A model generated the notes under the pieces. That model did not search any database, was not told where the DNA came from, and saw only the letters and a program-made list of their open reading frames with translations. From the NCBI RefSeq assembly GCF_021277265.1, contig NZ_JAJSOH010000004.1:186001-250000 (forward strand): DNA of 64,000 nucleotides. Reading direction: 5' to 3'. This document shows positions 45,106-53,731 of the stretch, in pieces (within the stretch, counting starts at the first letter, position 1; the number at the start of each line of letters is the position of its first letter). This stretch comes from Kineosporia rhizophila (GTDB lineage Bacteria; Actinomycetota; Actinomycetes; Actinomycetales; Kineosporiaceae). The position numbers and the translations under genes were made by a program.

Positions 45106-47322
45106 ATGGTCCGGAAACGACTGGCGGCCACAATCGGCCTCGCCATCGCCCTACCCCTGAGCACGGTCGTTCTTCCTTCCGCCGCCATGGCGGCGGACGA
45201 ACCCAGCGTCGCCGAGTCCGACATCAGCCTGGGCAGCCGGGCCCCGCGCCTGGTCGACGGCAAGGCCGTCAAGGTGCCCTCGACCTACCAGGCCGACAAG
45301 ACGAAGCTGAAGAAGTCGGCCGCCGCCGCGCCCACCCCCGAGGTCGGCACGGTGCGGCAGTGGGTCGCCTCGGACGACCGGGAAGGCTACTACCGCAAGG
45401 ACTTCACCCTGCGCGGCGTGGGCGAGCACATCGAGGTCTGGGTCGCCAACGACATCGCCTTCCCCGAGGGCGACTGCCGCAACGCCGTCGAGGGCAGCAC
45501 CACGGTCACCGAGGCGCAGGTGGCCGGGCTGATCAACCAGTTCGACACCAACATGTACCCGAAGGAGACCGCGGCCTTCAGCACCCCGCCCGACCGTGAC
45601 GGCAGCAAGGCCGTGCTGGGGCCGGACGCGAACGGCAACGGCGGCGTCTACACCGGTGGCGGCGAGAAGACCGTCACGCTGGTCGACAACGTGCGTGATG
45701 ACAACTACTACGACTTCCCGGCCGTGCAGACCTACACCGCCGGCTTCTTCTCCTCGTACCTGAACGAGCTCTTCGACCGGAACGTGATGACGATCGATGC
45801 GTTCGACTGGACGCATCGCACCACCGCGAACCCGGCCGACGCGGCCACCGACGACCCGTGCACGAGCCGCCCCGCTCGTCCGTGGTTGTACGAAGGCGTT
45901 TTCGGGCACGAGTGGCAGCACCTGCTGCAGTACTACACCGACCCGAACGAGGTCACCTGGGTCAACGAGGGCCTGTCCGACATCGCCATCGCGCTGACCG
46001 GTTACGCCGACACCAAGGCCACCGTGAACCAGGCCGGTTTCGACAACCACCTGATCTGCCACCAGGGCTACGGCACGGTGCAGACCAGGTTCAACCCCAA
46101 CCCGCGCGACTGCGGCGGCGCCCAGAACTCGCTGAACCTCTGGGGCGAGGACGCCGACAACCCGAACGCGGTGCTGGCCGACTACGGGCACGCGTTCGCG
46201 CTGATGCTGTTCCTGCAGGACCGTTACGGCCTGGACTTCATCACCGCGCTGCACAACGACGGCAAGCTCCAGGGGCTGGCCAGCGTGGCGGCCGAACTGA
46301 AGGGCGAGGGCGTGAAGGACGTGTACGACGTCCTGCACGACTTCCAGTCCGCCACCCTGCTGGACGCGTTCCTGGACAAGTCGAAGAAGTCGAAGATCTC
46401 CGGCGTCTCGAAGTCCAAGGTCACCAGCAAGAGCCTGAACACCTCGGTGAACCTGGCCAACCCGCAGTCGTACGCCGAACCGGGCGCGGCCCCGAACGGC
46501 GCCGACTTCGTGCCGGTGCAGAAGAAGGGCAAGGCGATCCGCGGGAAGGACCTGAAGACGCTGAAGTTCAGCGGCGCCAAGACCCTGCCGCCCCTGCCGC
46601 TGGCCTGGACGGTCAAGAGCGACGACCCGGACCGCGCGGGCAACCCGGTGCTGTTCTCCGGCAACGAGAGCAACACCGACGCCGGCCTGGTCACCGAGGT
46701 CACCGTGCCCACCGCCGACCCGACCCTGAAGTTCCTGGCCAAGTACGGCGCCGAGGCGACGTACGACTACGGCTACGTCAGCGTCTCCACCGACGGCGGC
46801 AAGACGTACAGCGCGCCCATCCCCGGCAACCACACCGTCCCGGACGGCCCGCTCGGCCCGGGCCTGAACGGCACCACCACCGGCTTCGAGGCCCAGGAGT
46901 ACGACCTCTCGGCCTACGCCGGCAAGAAGATCCTGATCAACATCCGTTACGTCAGTGACGGCGGGGTCAACGAGGGCGGCCTGCTGATCGACGACCTGAC
47001 GGTCGGCGGCGCGGTGGTCAGCGACGGCTCCAGCCTGGCGCCGTTCGACTCGCCCACCGAGATCGTGCCGATCGCCGTGCACAACTGGAACGTGCGGCTG
47101 GTCGGCCTGGACGCCAAGAAGCACCAGGCCGTCCAGGTCACCTTCGACGGCAAGTCCGCCCTGGACCTGGGCAGCAAGAGCAAGCAGCTGAAGAAGCTCA
47201 GGGGCTACGACCAGGTCGTGGCGATCGTGGCCTACGACGAGCCCACCGAGCAGGTGCAGCAGTACGCCCCCTACACGCTCACCGTGAACGGTGTCGTGCA
47301 GCCGGGTGGCAGCACCAGCTGA
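45106..47322 (+). CDS. Secreted HExxH metalloprotease
   Basis: This 738-residue exported protein starts at ATG 45106 behind agggag. It has a Sec signal peptide (MVRKRLAATIGLAIALPLST, cleavage after AMA near residue 30), a pro-region with a Lys/Ala-rich stretch, and the zinc site GHEWQHLLQYY followed by WVNEGLSD, whose Glu can be the third ligand. The C-terminal half has a beta-sandwich, immune-inhibitor-A-like domain (YDYGYVSVSTDGGKTYSAPI, GGLLIDDLTVGG). It is probably an extracellular protease; the target is unknown. Confidence 0.85.
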   Translation: MVRKRLAATIGLAIALPLSTVVLPSAAMAADEPSVAESDISLGSRAPRLVDGKAVKVPSTYQADKTKLKKSAAAAPTPEVGTVRQWVASDDREGYYRKDFTLRGVGEHIEVWVANDIAFPEGDCRNAVEGSTTVTEAQVAGLINQFDTNMYPKETAAFSTPPDRDGSKAVLGPDANGNGGVYTGGGEKTVTLVDNVRDDNYYDFPAVQTYTAGFFSSYLNELFDRNVMTIDAFDWTHRTTANPADAATDDPCTSRPARPWLYEGVFGHEWQHLLQYYTDPNEVTWVNEGLSDIAIALTGYADTKATVNQAGFDNHLICHQGYGTVQTRFNPNPRDCGGAQNSLNLWGEDADNPNAVLADYGHAFALMLFLQDRYGLDFITALHNDGKLQGLASVAAELKGEGVKDVYDVLHDFQSATLLDAFLDKSKKSKISGVSKSKVTSKSLNTSVNLANPQSYAEPGAAPNGADFVPVQKKGKAIRGKDLKTLKFSGAKTLPPLPLAWTVKSDDPDRAGNPVLFSGNESNTDAGLVTEVTVPTADPTLKFLAKYGAEATYDYGYVSVSTDGGKTYSAPIPGNHTVPDGPLGPGLNGTTTGFEAQEYDLSAYAGKKILINIRYVSDGGVNEGGLLIDDLTVGGAVVSDGSSLAPFDSPTEIVPIAVHNWNVRLVGLDAKKHQAVQVTFDGKSALDLGSKSKQLKKLRGYDQVVAIVAYDEPTEQVQQYAPYTLTVNGVVQPGGSTS

Positions 47323-47343
47323 TCGCCTGATCGCCCCTCAGTA

Positions 47344-47379
47344 CAGGTGCCCGCCGTCCACGGTGACGGCGGGCACCTG
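47344..47379 (+). terminator. Rho-independent terminator after metalloprotease
   Basis: A perfect 14-bp stem (caggtgcccgccgt with 47366-47379) and 8-base loop start 22 bp after the stop codon. The following T-content is weak. Confidence 0.75.
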
Positions 47380-47487
47380 CGCTTTGGAAGCCTGGTGCTG
47401 CTTCGGGCTCGCCGCCCTCGCCCAGTTCCTTTGAGCCCGATCGCGTTCTCGTTGGACCCGAGAGCTGGGTGCGAGGTCGGGCGCAGA

Positions 47488-47592
47488 TTGATCGGGCAGA
47501 TCTTCTGGGGTGTGGCAGTAGCGATCGTCGTGGCCCTCATGTTGCTCGTAGTTCGGCGGCTGAAGCTACCCGAGGACGTCTCTGGCAACTGA
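47488..47592 (+). CDS. Possible 34-residue single-helix membrane peptide
   Basis: A TTG start at 47488 opens a short frame that is mostly one transmembrane helix (FWGVAVAIVVALMLLVVRR). No clear ribosome-binding site is seen, and longer versions read back into the terminator. The 318-bp gap between flanking genes holds nothing else I recognise. Confidence 0.25.
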   Translation: MIGQIFWGVAVAIVVALMLLVVRRLKLPEDVSGN

Positions 47593-47641
47593 CCGATCAC
47601 AGGCCAGGTCGGCGGCGGAGCCGGGCACTCACTTCCACTGC

Positions 47642-48331
47642 TCAGACGAGTCGGGAGGTGAAGCCGGCGGCTGTCAGCTGATGGAAGGCGTCGCACACTT
47701 CGTCGGGCATCGGCTGGGGAATGGCAAAACCCTTGTCTGCGTACAGTTTGATCCGCTGGGTGTCGCCCACGAGCATGTTCACCACACGTTCGGCGTCTCC
47801 GATGCCGGCGATGTAGTCGTCCAGCGTGAGGGCAAGCGAGGCGCAGCGGACCGTCTCGACTTCTGGCCAGAGCTTTCGGCAGGTCGCGTAGGCCCGGCGT
47901 TGCTGATACGGCCGTGAGACAAGTGTGACCGACTGGGGCTCGATGCCGCTGCTGCGGAGCAGGTCTCGGGTGAACGTGATGTTCTCCCCGGTGTTCCGGG
48001 CATTCGGTTCGACGAGTAGGGCCCGTTCCGAAACGCCAAGAGAAAGAGCGTGTTCGCGGTAGTGAACGGCCTCGCCTCTCGGGAAGCGCTCGATCGTGGT
48101 CGGGGCGTTCGCCCCGGTGAAGACGATCAGTGGGAACGTACCGCCGAGGTGGAGCTGAGCTGCGCAGGTCGCTACGCCGAGGTCGTGGCTACCCAGGCCG
48201 ACACCGACGTCCGTTGGTTCCGGTGTGTGATGCAGGTCGTGGTAGTCCCAGAGCACCCGGACCGCTGCCCGAATGCTGGTGGGCCAGCCCATCGCCGTCA
48301 TCGAAGGGCGTCCAACATTTTCCTGAATCAC
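47642..48331 (-). CDS. DUF218 (YdcF/ElyC-like) protein
   Basis: This 229-residue cytoplasmic protein starts at GTG 48331 behind gaggtg; ATG 48301 is an alternative. The DUF218 pattern is clear: LGSHDLGVATCAAQLHLGG, FPLIVFTGAN, the conserved EPNARNTGENITFTRDLL block and LVSRPYQQRRAYATCRKLWP. In other bacteria this domain binds nucleotide-like ligands or acts in envelope biogenesis. No function can be assigned here. Confidence 0.85.
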   Translation of the reverse strand: MIQENVGRPSMTAMGWPTSIRAAVRVLWDYHDLHHTPEPTDVGVGLGSHDLGVATCAAQLHLGGTFPLIVFTGANAPTTIERFPRGEAVHYREHALSLGVSERALLVEPNARNTGENITFTRDLLRSSGIEPQSVTLVSRPYQQRRAYATCRKLWPEVETVRCASLALTLDDYIAGIGDAERVVNMLVGDTQRIKLYADKGFAIPQPMPDEVCDAFHQLTAAGFTSRLV

Positions 48332-48527
48332 TGGGGCACCTCGCGTTCGTTCTTGCCTTGACCGGAATGCGCTGACGCCAGACGCTCATTAGTGCGCTCA
48401 CTGGTGAATGCGCGTCGACTGGAGGACAGTATGGCGAGGATGGGGGTCGCTGAGTTTGAAAAGCTTCCCCTAGCGGCGAGGCGGATGAATGGACCAGGTG
48501 GGGTGGGAAGGAGGGGGACGGTCGGTG

Positions 48528-48797
48528 ATGCGCTCGTTTGCTTTGGGCAGCCTGGCCGGGCTGCTTGTGGTGGCGCTGCTGATGGGAGTGCTCGCTGCTT
48601 CGAACGGAGGCAGCGAGGACTTGTATGCACCGCTGCTGGTGATGGGCCTGCCGATACTGGTGATTGGCGCAATGGTCGGCGTGTTCGTCGGACCTGGTCG
48701 GGCTCGGCAGGAGCCACGCAGCCTTATCCGAACGGGGGCTCTCCTCGTTGCCCTGGTCGTCCTGGCCACGGCGTTGAGGCACATGGGCGTTCTCTAG
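48528..48797 (+). CDS. Small three-helix membrane protein
   Basis: The 89-residue frame starts at ATG 48528 with ggaggggg about 11 bp upstream. Three hydrophobic helices (SLAGLLVVALLMGVLA, LLVMGLPILVIGAMVGVFVG, ALLVALVVLATAL) are separated by short loops. No family is recognised. Confidence 0.6.
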   Translation: MRSFALGSLAGLLVVALLMGVLAASNGGSEDLYAPLLVMGLPILVIGAMVGVFVGPGRARQEPRSLIRTGALLVALVVLATALRHMGVL

Positions 48798-48866
48798 GCC
48801 GCTCAATGCCTGCCGAAAGGCAATATCCGTGGTGAAAGGCCGGGCCCGGTCGTTATCCTCAGCCCG

Positions 48867-49661
48867 GTGGACGTAGCCTCGCTCGGGTACCGGACCGACC
48901 TGATGATTCACGGCTTTGGGGGCTCGGAGACTGTTGACCGGGGTTCTCATCTGGTCATTCGTACCCCGTCCAACCCCCACTTCTGGTGGGGCAACTATCT
49001 GCTTCTGCGCTCGGCGCCGCCTGCCGGAGAGTGGCAGGGGTGGATCGCTGAGTTCGCTCGCGAGTTTCCCTCTGCTCGCCATGTGGCCCTCGGCCTGGAC
49101 AGTGTGGACGGCGCGGTCGAAGACGCCGAGGGCCTGACCGCGCTCGGGTTCGACATCCAGGTCGATACGGTCCTGACGGCCACCGACCTACCGAGGAGGG
49201 CCCACAAACGTCCTCTGTTTGAAATTCGGCCTCTACACAGCGATGAGGACTGGGCCCAGTCGGTCGAACTGCGTCTGTCCCTGCATGAGGGGGCGCCCGA
49301 CCCACGCCTCCCGAAACGCGCCCAGACCCGGGCGCGGGAGTACCGGGCCGTTGTCGAGGCCGGTCACGGGGTCTGGTTCGGCGCCTTCGTCGACGGTGTC
49401 ATGCGTTGCGGAGCTGGCTTGTTCACCGACGACAGCGGGCTTGCCCGGTTTCAGAGTGTGGAGACTCATCCGGCCTTTCGCCGCCAAGGCCTGGCCTCCG
49501 CGCTGGTTCAGCGACTGGGCAGGTGGGGGCTCACCGACCGGGGTGCCTCGAAGCTGGTCATTGTGGCGGACCCGGCCTATCACGCAATTGAGCTGTACCG
49601 GCGGCTGGGATTCGAGGACATAGAACACCAGGTGAGACTTGCACGCCCGGAACCAGTTTGA
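48867..49661 (+). CDS. GNAT-family N-acetyltransferase, paralogue 2
   Basis: This 264-residue protein starts at GTG 48867 and is homologous along its whole length to the gene at 44122. It shares VASLGYRTDLM, RGSHLV.RTP, WWGN..LLR and the acetyl-CoA motif VETHPAFRRQGLASALV. It has a few extra residues in the middle (HEGAPDPRLPKRAQ). The two probably arose by local duplication and diverged. The substrate is unknown. Confidence 0.83.
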   Translation: MDVASLGYRTDLMIHGFGGSETVDRGSHLVIRTPSNPHFWWGNYLLLRSAPPAGEWQGWIAEFAREFPSARHVALGLDSVDGAVEDAEGLTALGFDIQVDTVLTATDLPRRAHKRPLFEIRPLHSDEDWAQSVELRLSLHEGAPDPRLPKRAQTRAREYRAVVEAGHGVWFGAFVDGVMRCGAGLFTDDSGLARFQSVETHPAFRRQGLASALVQRLGRWGLTDRGASKLVIVADPAYHAIELYRRLGFEDIEHQVRLARPEPV

Positions 49662-49773
49662 TGTCGCTGCTTCGACAGGTCCTTTGGTCTGAGTGCCTCT
49701 CCCCCTGAGGTACCGCCACATCGGTACTCGGGGAGGAATCGTCGCGGTTGTCGGTTACGGCAGGATTCCTCGC

Positions 49774-51294
49774 ATGTCGATCTCTCGGACGCCGTCGGGA
49801 ACCAGCTGGCTCCTGAGCGTGAGTGTCCTGCTGAGCCTGGCCGCACTGGCCACGGCGCTTCTGCTCCGGCACACTCACCAGGCTCCCACCTTGCCTCTGG
49901 TCCTGCTCGTGGCCTTCGGTAGTGCACCTGCGGCAGTGACCTTTTCGCGTATCCAGGCACCGGTCGTCGGGGGCGGCCCGGCGGTGGTGGTGGGCCTGAT
50001 TGCCATGACCTACGGCACCTGGAAAGCCTGGAAGACCGACGCGCTTCATCTGCTGAGCATGGACTTTCCGATGACCCAGGTGGCGACGAACGCCGCCGTG
50101 GTGATGGCCCCGCTGGCCCTGGCCGCCCTCGGCGTCGTGCTCCTGTTGGCCGGCGTGGCCCGCTTCTCCGGCGACCGGTTGATCGCAAGCCTCGCCACGG
50201 CTGGAGGCGCCGCTCTTACCTTGCTCTATGCCGTTGCCCTGCTCGCCTTTTCGGTCCAGAGCTTGTCTTACATCGGTGGCTCCGTCCAGTGGTGGATCGT
50301 CTTGGCCGCAGCCCTTACCGCCTGCGCCGCGCTCCTGCTGCCGGCCGCCGCAGTGATGCCCGCTCCAGCTGTCTCCGCCCCAGCGCTGCCCCGCCTGGGC
50401 ACCCGCCTCCCCGCCGTCCTTCTGGTTGTCGCCCTACTGTCCGGGGCCGGCATCTGGGCCTACGACCGTCTGGCCAGCCGAACCAAACTGGCCGACCTCT
50501 TTCCCGATCCTGCCCTGGCGGCCTGCGTGGCCACCACCGTCGGGCTCTCGAACGCCGAGCAGGCCACGTCCAGCCGCGAGCTCGACAGCGTCTTCGCGCT
50601 CACCTGTAACGGGGACCTGAACGGCGGCGGGCAGATCCAGTCTCTGATCGGCCTGGAGCACCTGCCCAACCTGGCCAGCCTGGCAGTACCCACCAACCGG
50701 ATCAGCGACCTGAGCCCCTTGGCCCGCACTCCCGGCCTGACCAGCGTCCAGATCACCAACAACCAGGTGACCGACCTCGCGCCGCTGGCCGCTCTGACCA
50801 CTCTTCGAGAATTCGGCGCATCCGGCAATCAGATCACCGACCTGGCCCCGCTCGCCCACCTCGCCGATCTCTACGCCGTGGGCCTGTCCGGCAACCGGAT
50901 CGCCGACATTTCCCCACTGGGCGACCTGCCCAACCTGACCGAACTCGACCTGGGCGACAACCAGATCACCGTCATCGAGCCCCTCAGCGGCAGCCCTGTT
51001 CTCGACCGCCTCACCCTGCGCCGGAACCAGATCGAGGACCTGGCCTCGTTCACCGAACTGCCCGCCCTGACCATGCTGAATGTCTCCGACAACCGGATCG
51101 GCGACCTGGCCCCGCTCGCCGACCTGCCGAAGCTGGACGAACTGTGGGTCGGCGGGAACCCGGTCACCGACCTGACCCCACTTCGCGACCTGCCCGCCCT
51201 TCTCGGCGTCGATCTGGAAGGCAGCGACCCGAACGCCCTGCGCGGTATGGACGAGCTGCGTGACCAGGGCATCTACGTCGGCGGCCTGGCCTGA
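49774..51294 (+). CDS. Polytopic membrane protein with extracytoplasmic leucine-rich repeats
   Basis: This 506-residue protein starts at ATG 49774. Residues 1-245 contain about seven hydrophobic helices. After a linker, residues about 290-490 form eight 22-residue leucine-rich repeats of the internalin/SDS22 kind, with the consensus pattern DLxPLAxLPxLxxLxLxxNxI (GNQITDLAPLAHL, DNRIGDLAPLADLPKL). The last helix is near residue 230, so the repeats could face either side. Such repeats bind proteins; no partner is evident. Confidence 0.82.
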   Translation: MSISRTPSGTSWLLSVSVLLSLAALATALLLRHTHQAPTLPLVLLVAFGSAPAAVTFSRIQAPVVGGGPAVVVGLIAMTYGTWKAWKTDALHLLSMDFPMTQVATNAAVVMAPLALAALGVVLLLAGVARFSGDRLIASLATAGGAALTLLYAVALLAFSVQSLSYIGGSVQWWIVLAAALTACAALLLPAAAVMPAPAVSAPALPRLGTRLPAVLLVVALLSGAGIWAYDRLASRTKLADLFPDPALAACVATTVGLSNAEQATSSRELDSVFALTCNGDLNGGGQIQSLIGLEHLPNLASLAVPTNRISDLSPLARTPGLTSVQITNNQVTDLAPLAALTTLREFGASGNQITDLAPLAHLADLYAVGLSGNRIADISPLGDLPNLTELDLGDNQITVIEPLSGSPVLDRLTLRRNQIEDLASFTELPALTMLNVSDNRIGDLAPLADLPKLDELWVGGNPVTDLTPLRDLPALLGVDLEGSDPNALRGMDELRDQGIYVGGLA

Positions 51295-51370
51295 GCGGGG
51301 TTCGGGCTCGCAAGGTCGAGCCGGCACGGCCAGCTTGGAAGTTAGCTGCCGCTCTCGATTCTCTGCGTCA

Positions 51371-51673
51371 TCAGTTGAGGCTCTCGGCGGGGTCCGCATC
51401 GCCGTAGAACTTGGCCCAGAGGGCTTTCAAATGGTCATGAAGCTCTTCAGGGCTTTCGAACTCCCAGTCTGTCGCCTTTTCATAGTCACGAGGGGTGATC
51501 TGCCCGCCGAGACTCTTCGCGAAACCTCGTCGGAAACTCTCTTTGATGGAGTCGATGCGCAGGGCTGCCATGTCGTCCACGAACTCCTCCTCCCAGTTGG
51601 CGAAGAGATCGTTGACATTCATCATGCGGCCTGAATATTCAAGGAAGGTGGCGATGTCCGGGTCGGTGCTCAT
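51371..51673 (-). CDS. Small acidic protein, putative immunity protein of a toxin remnant
   Basis: The 100-residue, mildly acidic, probably helical protein (MNVNDLFANWEEEFVDDMAA) starts at ATG 51673, in an ATGA overlap with an upstream frame that lacks a start codon. Tight coupling of a truncated toxin-like C-terminus to a small acidic protein is the usual toxin-immunity arrangement. No family is recognised, and the immunity role is inference from position. Confidence 0.55.
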   Translation of the reverse strand: MSTDPDIATFLEYSGRMMNVNDLFANWEEEFVDDMAALRIDSIKESFRRGFAKSLGGQITPRDYEKATDWEFESPEELHDHLKALWAKFYGDADPAESLN

Positions 51674-52002
51674 GTTTCGTCCTTGGGTTTCGGATACATG
51701 GTGCGGAGCTTGTACTCGCCGTCTTCTGCCTTTCGGAAGAACGCGAACATCGTACCGTCTGTGAAATCAGAGATGATTGGTGGAAGGCTGTCGGGTGGAT
51801 CCCCGGTCGGTCTGGTCTTGGAGCCGGAGCGTCGTATTCCGTGAATGTGGCGCTGATGATCTTGGCCGAAGATCTGGGACAGAGGGATCTCCAGGCGGAT
51901 ACGGCGGTCTCCGGTGATCTCGTTCCTGTTCTTCTGATCCTCGAACTCGCGTGTGCCGCGAATGTGGTCCTCTGCCTGTATCAGTGGTTGTGAGGGCTGA
52001 GG
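51670..52002 (-). pseudogene. Headless C-terminal fragment, probable polymorphic-toxin domain
   Basis: A 111-codon open frame on the minus strand lies between a TGA at 52003-52005 and the stop at 51670. It has no ATG, GTG or TTG start. The translation looks like real protein (AEDHIRGTREFEDQKN, RRIRLEIPLSQIFGQDHQRH, DFTDGTMFAFFRKAEDGEYK). Its stop overlaps the downstream start. It ends where the Phd/VapC module begins, so insertion of that module probably cut off the 5' part. The toxin identity is inference. Confidence 0.5.
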
Positions 52003-52032
52003 TCACCGAAGGGCGGGCCGGCGCACCCGAGT

Positions 52033-52063
52033 CCTCGCCGTACCACGCCGTGGTACGGCGAGG
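52033..52063. promoter_or_regulatory. Perfect palindromic operator of the phd-vapC module
   Basis: Arms cctcgccgtaccac (52033-52046) and 52050-52063 are perfect complements around a 3-base centre. A taagat hexamer, usable as a -10 box, follows at 52064. This is the expected position for autorepression by the antitoxin-toxin complex. Confidence 0.75.
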
Positions 52064-52069
52064 TAAGAT

Positions 52070-52363
52070 TTGGTCATAGCCATTCCAAGGGAGCAGCCGA
52101 CGCATGTCAGCGTCCGCCAGTTCGTGGCGGACTCGGGCATGATCACGCGCGACCTTCGGCAGGGCCATGCCTACACGCTGACCCTCAACGGTGAGCCGCT
52201 GGCCAGAATGGTTCCGATCCGGCGGCGCCGGGCGGTTCCCAAGGAAGAGGTCTTCGCTGTCTTTGCTACCGCCCCTGCGGTAGACGCTGATGAACTGCGA
52301 GCCGATCTGGACCGCGTCGTCGGTCAGGACCTGGACGATCCGTACGAGGGGACAGGCCTGTGA
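52070..52363 (+). CDS. Phd/YefM-family antitoxin
   Basis: This 97-residue protein has the Phd/YefM N-terminal DNA-binding fold (HVSVRQFVADSGMITRDLRQ, YTLTLNGEPLARMVPIRRR) and a flexible acidic C-terminus that would wrap the toxin. The start is uncertain: TTG 52070 directly abuts the putative -10, and no other start fits. The stop overlaps the toxin start as GTGA. It should autorepress through the palindrome just upstream. Confidence 0.8.
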   Translation: MVIAIPREQPTHVSVRQFVADSGMITRDLRQGHAYTLTLNGEPLARMVPIRRRRAVPKEEVFAVFATAPAVDADELRADLDRVVGQDLDDPYEGTGL

Positions 52364-53094
52364 CTGTGCACGAGTCTGCGGTCGTCGATACCAACATCAT
52401 TGCTGCCCTGAAGCTCTACGATCCTGCGGAACTGCCTGACCTGATTCTGATTACGGCGGTGACATTGGGGGAGTTGTCGTTCGGTCCGCATGCCACCGAC
52501 GATCCGGCGAAACGGGCCAGACGGGTAGCTGTATTGCAGCATGTGGAGGCGACTTTTGATCCGCTCCCGTATGATCAGGCAGCCGCCCGGCTCTACGGCC
52601 AACTCTGCGCAGCCGTTCGTGCGACTGGACGTGGACCGCGCAAGCGATCCTCGGACCTGATGATTGCGGCCCCGGCGGCCAGTGTTGAATTGGCCCTGTA
52701 CACGGCCAATCCGGACGACTTCAAAGGCTGTGAAGAGCTGGTGGACGTGGTGGCCGTTCATCCGCGACGAATCGTCTGTAAGCAGTCAATCAGTCCTGCC
52801 CCAGATCCGGCGGAGCGTGATTTGCTCCCGTGGTCGTCATCGACCAGGACCTCGGCCCACCGCCTGGAGATCAGTCCTTCAGGGTGCCCAGTGCCCACAG
52901 GGGCAGGTCCGCGGTCCTTGGGAACATCTGAACCTGGCGCGGGGGGCGGTTCCGTTCGCAGGACGAGATCGGTGGGGCCTGGGGCCCGTGGGTGGCCCAT
53001 CTGGCCCGCAGACACCCGTTGTCGTCCTCGTGACGAAGGGTCAGGTTCAGTGGTTTGTGCCGCTGACCTGGCCCTTCGTGCGGAGAGCGGATGA
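52360..53094 (+). CDS. vapC: VapC-type PIN-domain toxin with aberrant C-terminal extension
   Basis: The N-terminal ~135 residues are a PIN-domain RNase. The acidic metal ligands are Asp in VVDTNIIAALKL, Glu in TLGELSFGP and Asp in RSSDLMIAA, followed by the family end YTANPDDF...ELVDVVAVHP. The frame then runs 105 codons further through sequence that looks non-coding, up to the first tRNA-like repeat. VapC proteins end near residue 135-140, so the original stop was probably lost; a TAA lies in the +2 frame at about 52780. Whether the toxin still works is open. Confidence 0.75.
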   Translation: MTVHESAVVDTNIIAALKLYDPAELPDLILITAVTLGELSFGPHATDDPAKRARRVAVLQHVEATFDPLPYDQAAARLYGQLCAAVRATGRGPRKRSSDLMIAAPAASVELALYTANPDDFKGCEELVDVVAVHPRRIVCKQSISPAPDPAERDLLPWSSSTRTSAHRLEISPSGCPVPTGAGPRSLGTSEPGAGGGSVRRTRSVGPGARGWPIWPADTRCRPRDEGSGSVVCAADLALRAESG

Positions 53095-53230
53095 CCGGGA
53101 TCGAACCGGCATGACCAGCTTGGGAGCCTCCGATCTGAGGAGGTTACCTGGGACTTTGCTCGGTGGTCAGGTGCTTTGAGCGGCCTGGAGTGACCTCGGA
53201 CGGCCTACCCATCCGGCTCGTATCTGGCAC
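53033..53230. repeat. Attachment-site-like repeat, copy 1 (tRNA-Gly 3' half plus arm region)
   Basis: An imperfect ~198-bp repeat of the segment at 53732. It contains, in order on the plus strand, a hairpin (acgaagggtcagg...cctggcccttcgt), the complement of a tRNA-Gly 3' half (53084-53126, anticodon-loop position reading CCC instead of TCC), and an acctgggactttgc...tatctggcac arm. This copy is more decayed than copy 2 (acceptor end mutated). Confidence 0.7.
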
Positions 53231-53275
53231 GCCGCCGGAGACCGGACCGGTATCCTGAGAACAGGGAGGTGGACC

Positions 53276-53497
53276 ATGGGTGATCGCACGCTGCAGGTGG
53301 TCGTGTACCGCGAGGACGACGGGTTTGTGGCTCAGTGCCTGAACATCGATGTCGCCAGCGAAGGCGACACCGAGACTGAGGCTCTCTCCAACCTCCGTGA
53401 AGCGCTGGAACTGTATTTCGATGACACCGCCGAGACGGATCTGTTCCAGACCGTCGCGGACGCGCACGTCGAGCAGATCACCCTGAAGAGTGCCTGA
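53276..53497 (+). CDS. hicB: HicB-family antitoxin
   Basis: The 73-residue protein is a partial-RNase-H-fold HicB (VVVYREDDGFVAQCLNIDVA, GDTETEALSNLREALELYF). It starts at ATG 53276 behind gggaggtgg. It should neutralise HicA and autoregulate; unusually it comes first, and lacks the long C-terminal DNA-binding domain. It overlaps hicA by 8 bp. Confidence 0.85.
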   Translation: MGDRTLQVVVYREDDGFVAQCLNIDVASEGDTETEALSNLREALELYFDDTAETDLFQTVADAHVEQITLKSA

Positions 53498-53699
53498 GGG
53501 GCCGTCGTCGGACGCGGTGGCCAAGGTGCTGCGGCACCACGGTTTCGAGCTGGTTCATCAGCGCGGCTCTCATGCCAAGTTTCGTTCGAGCGCTGATCCG
53601 GTTCGGGTGGTGATCGTTCCGATGAGTCGCGGTCATCTGAAGATCGGAACTTTTCGTTCCATCTGCCGGCAGGCCGGACTCAGGCCTTCGGACTTCTGA
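53490..53699 (+). CDS. hicA: HicA-family mRNA interferase toxin
   Basis: The 69-residue double-stranded-RNA-binding-fold toxin has the catalytic His in HQRGSHAKFRS and the family end LKIGTFRSICRQAGLRPSDF. It starts at GTG 53490 inside the hicB end. The pair lies exactly between two tRNA-derived attachment repeats, so it may stabilise an integrated element. Confidence 0.87.
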   Translation: MPEGPSSDAVAKVLRHHGFELVHQRGSHAKFRSSADPVRVVIVPMSRGHLKIGTFRSICRQAGLRPSDF

Positions 53700-53731
53700 C
53701 CATCTGGCACGCTGTATGGAAATGGTCGCAC

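Noticed and set aside
51767..52168. A 133-codon minus-strand gene antisense to the antitoxin.
   Set aside because: Its 5' third is the complement of phd and its 3' part is the wrong frame of the headless toxin fragment.
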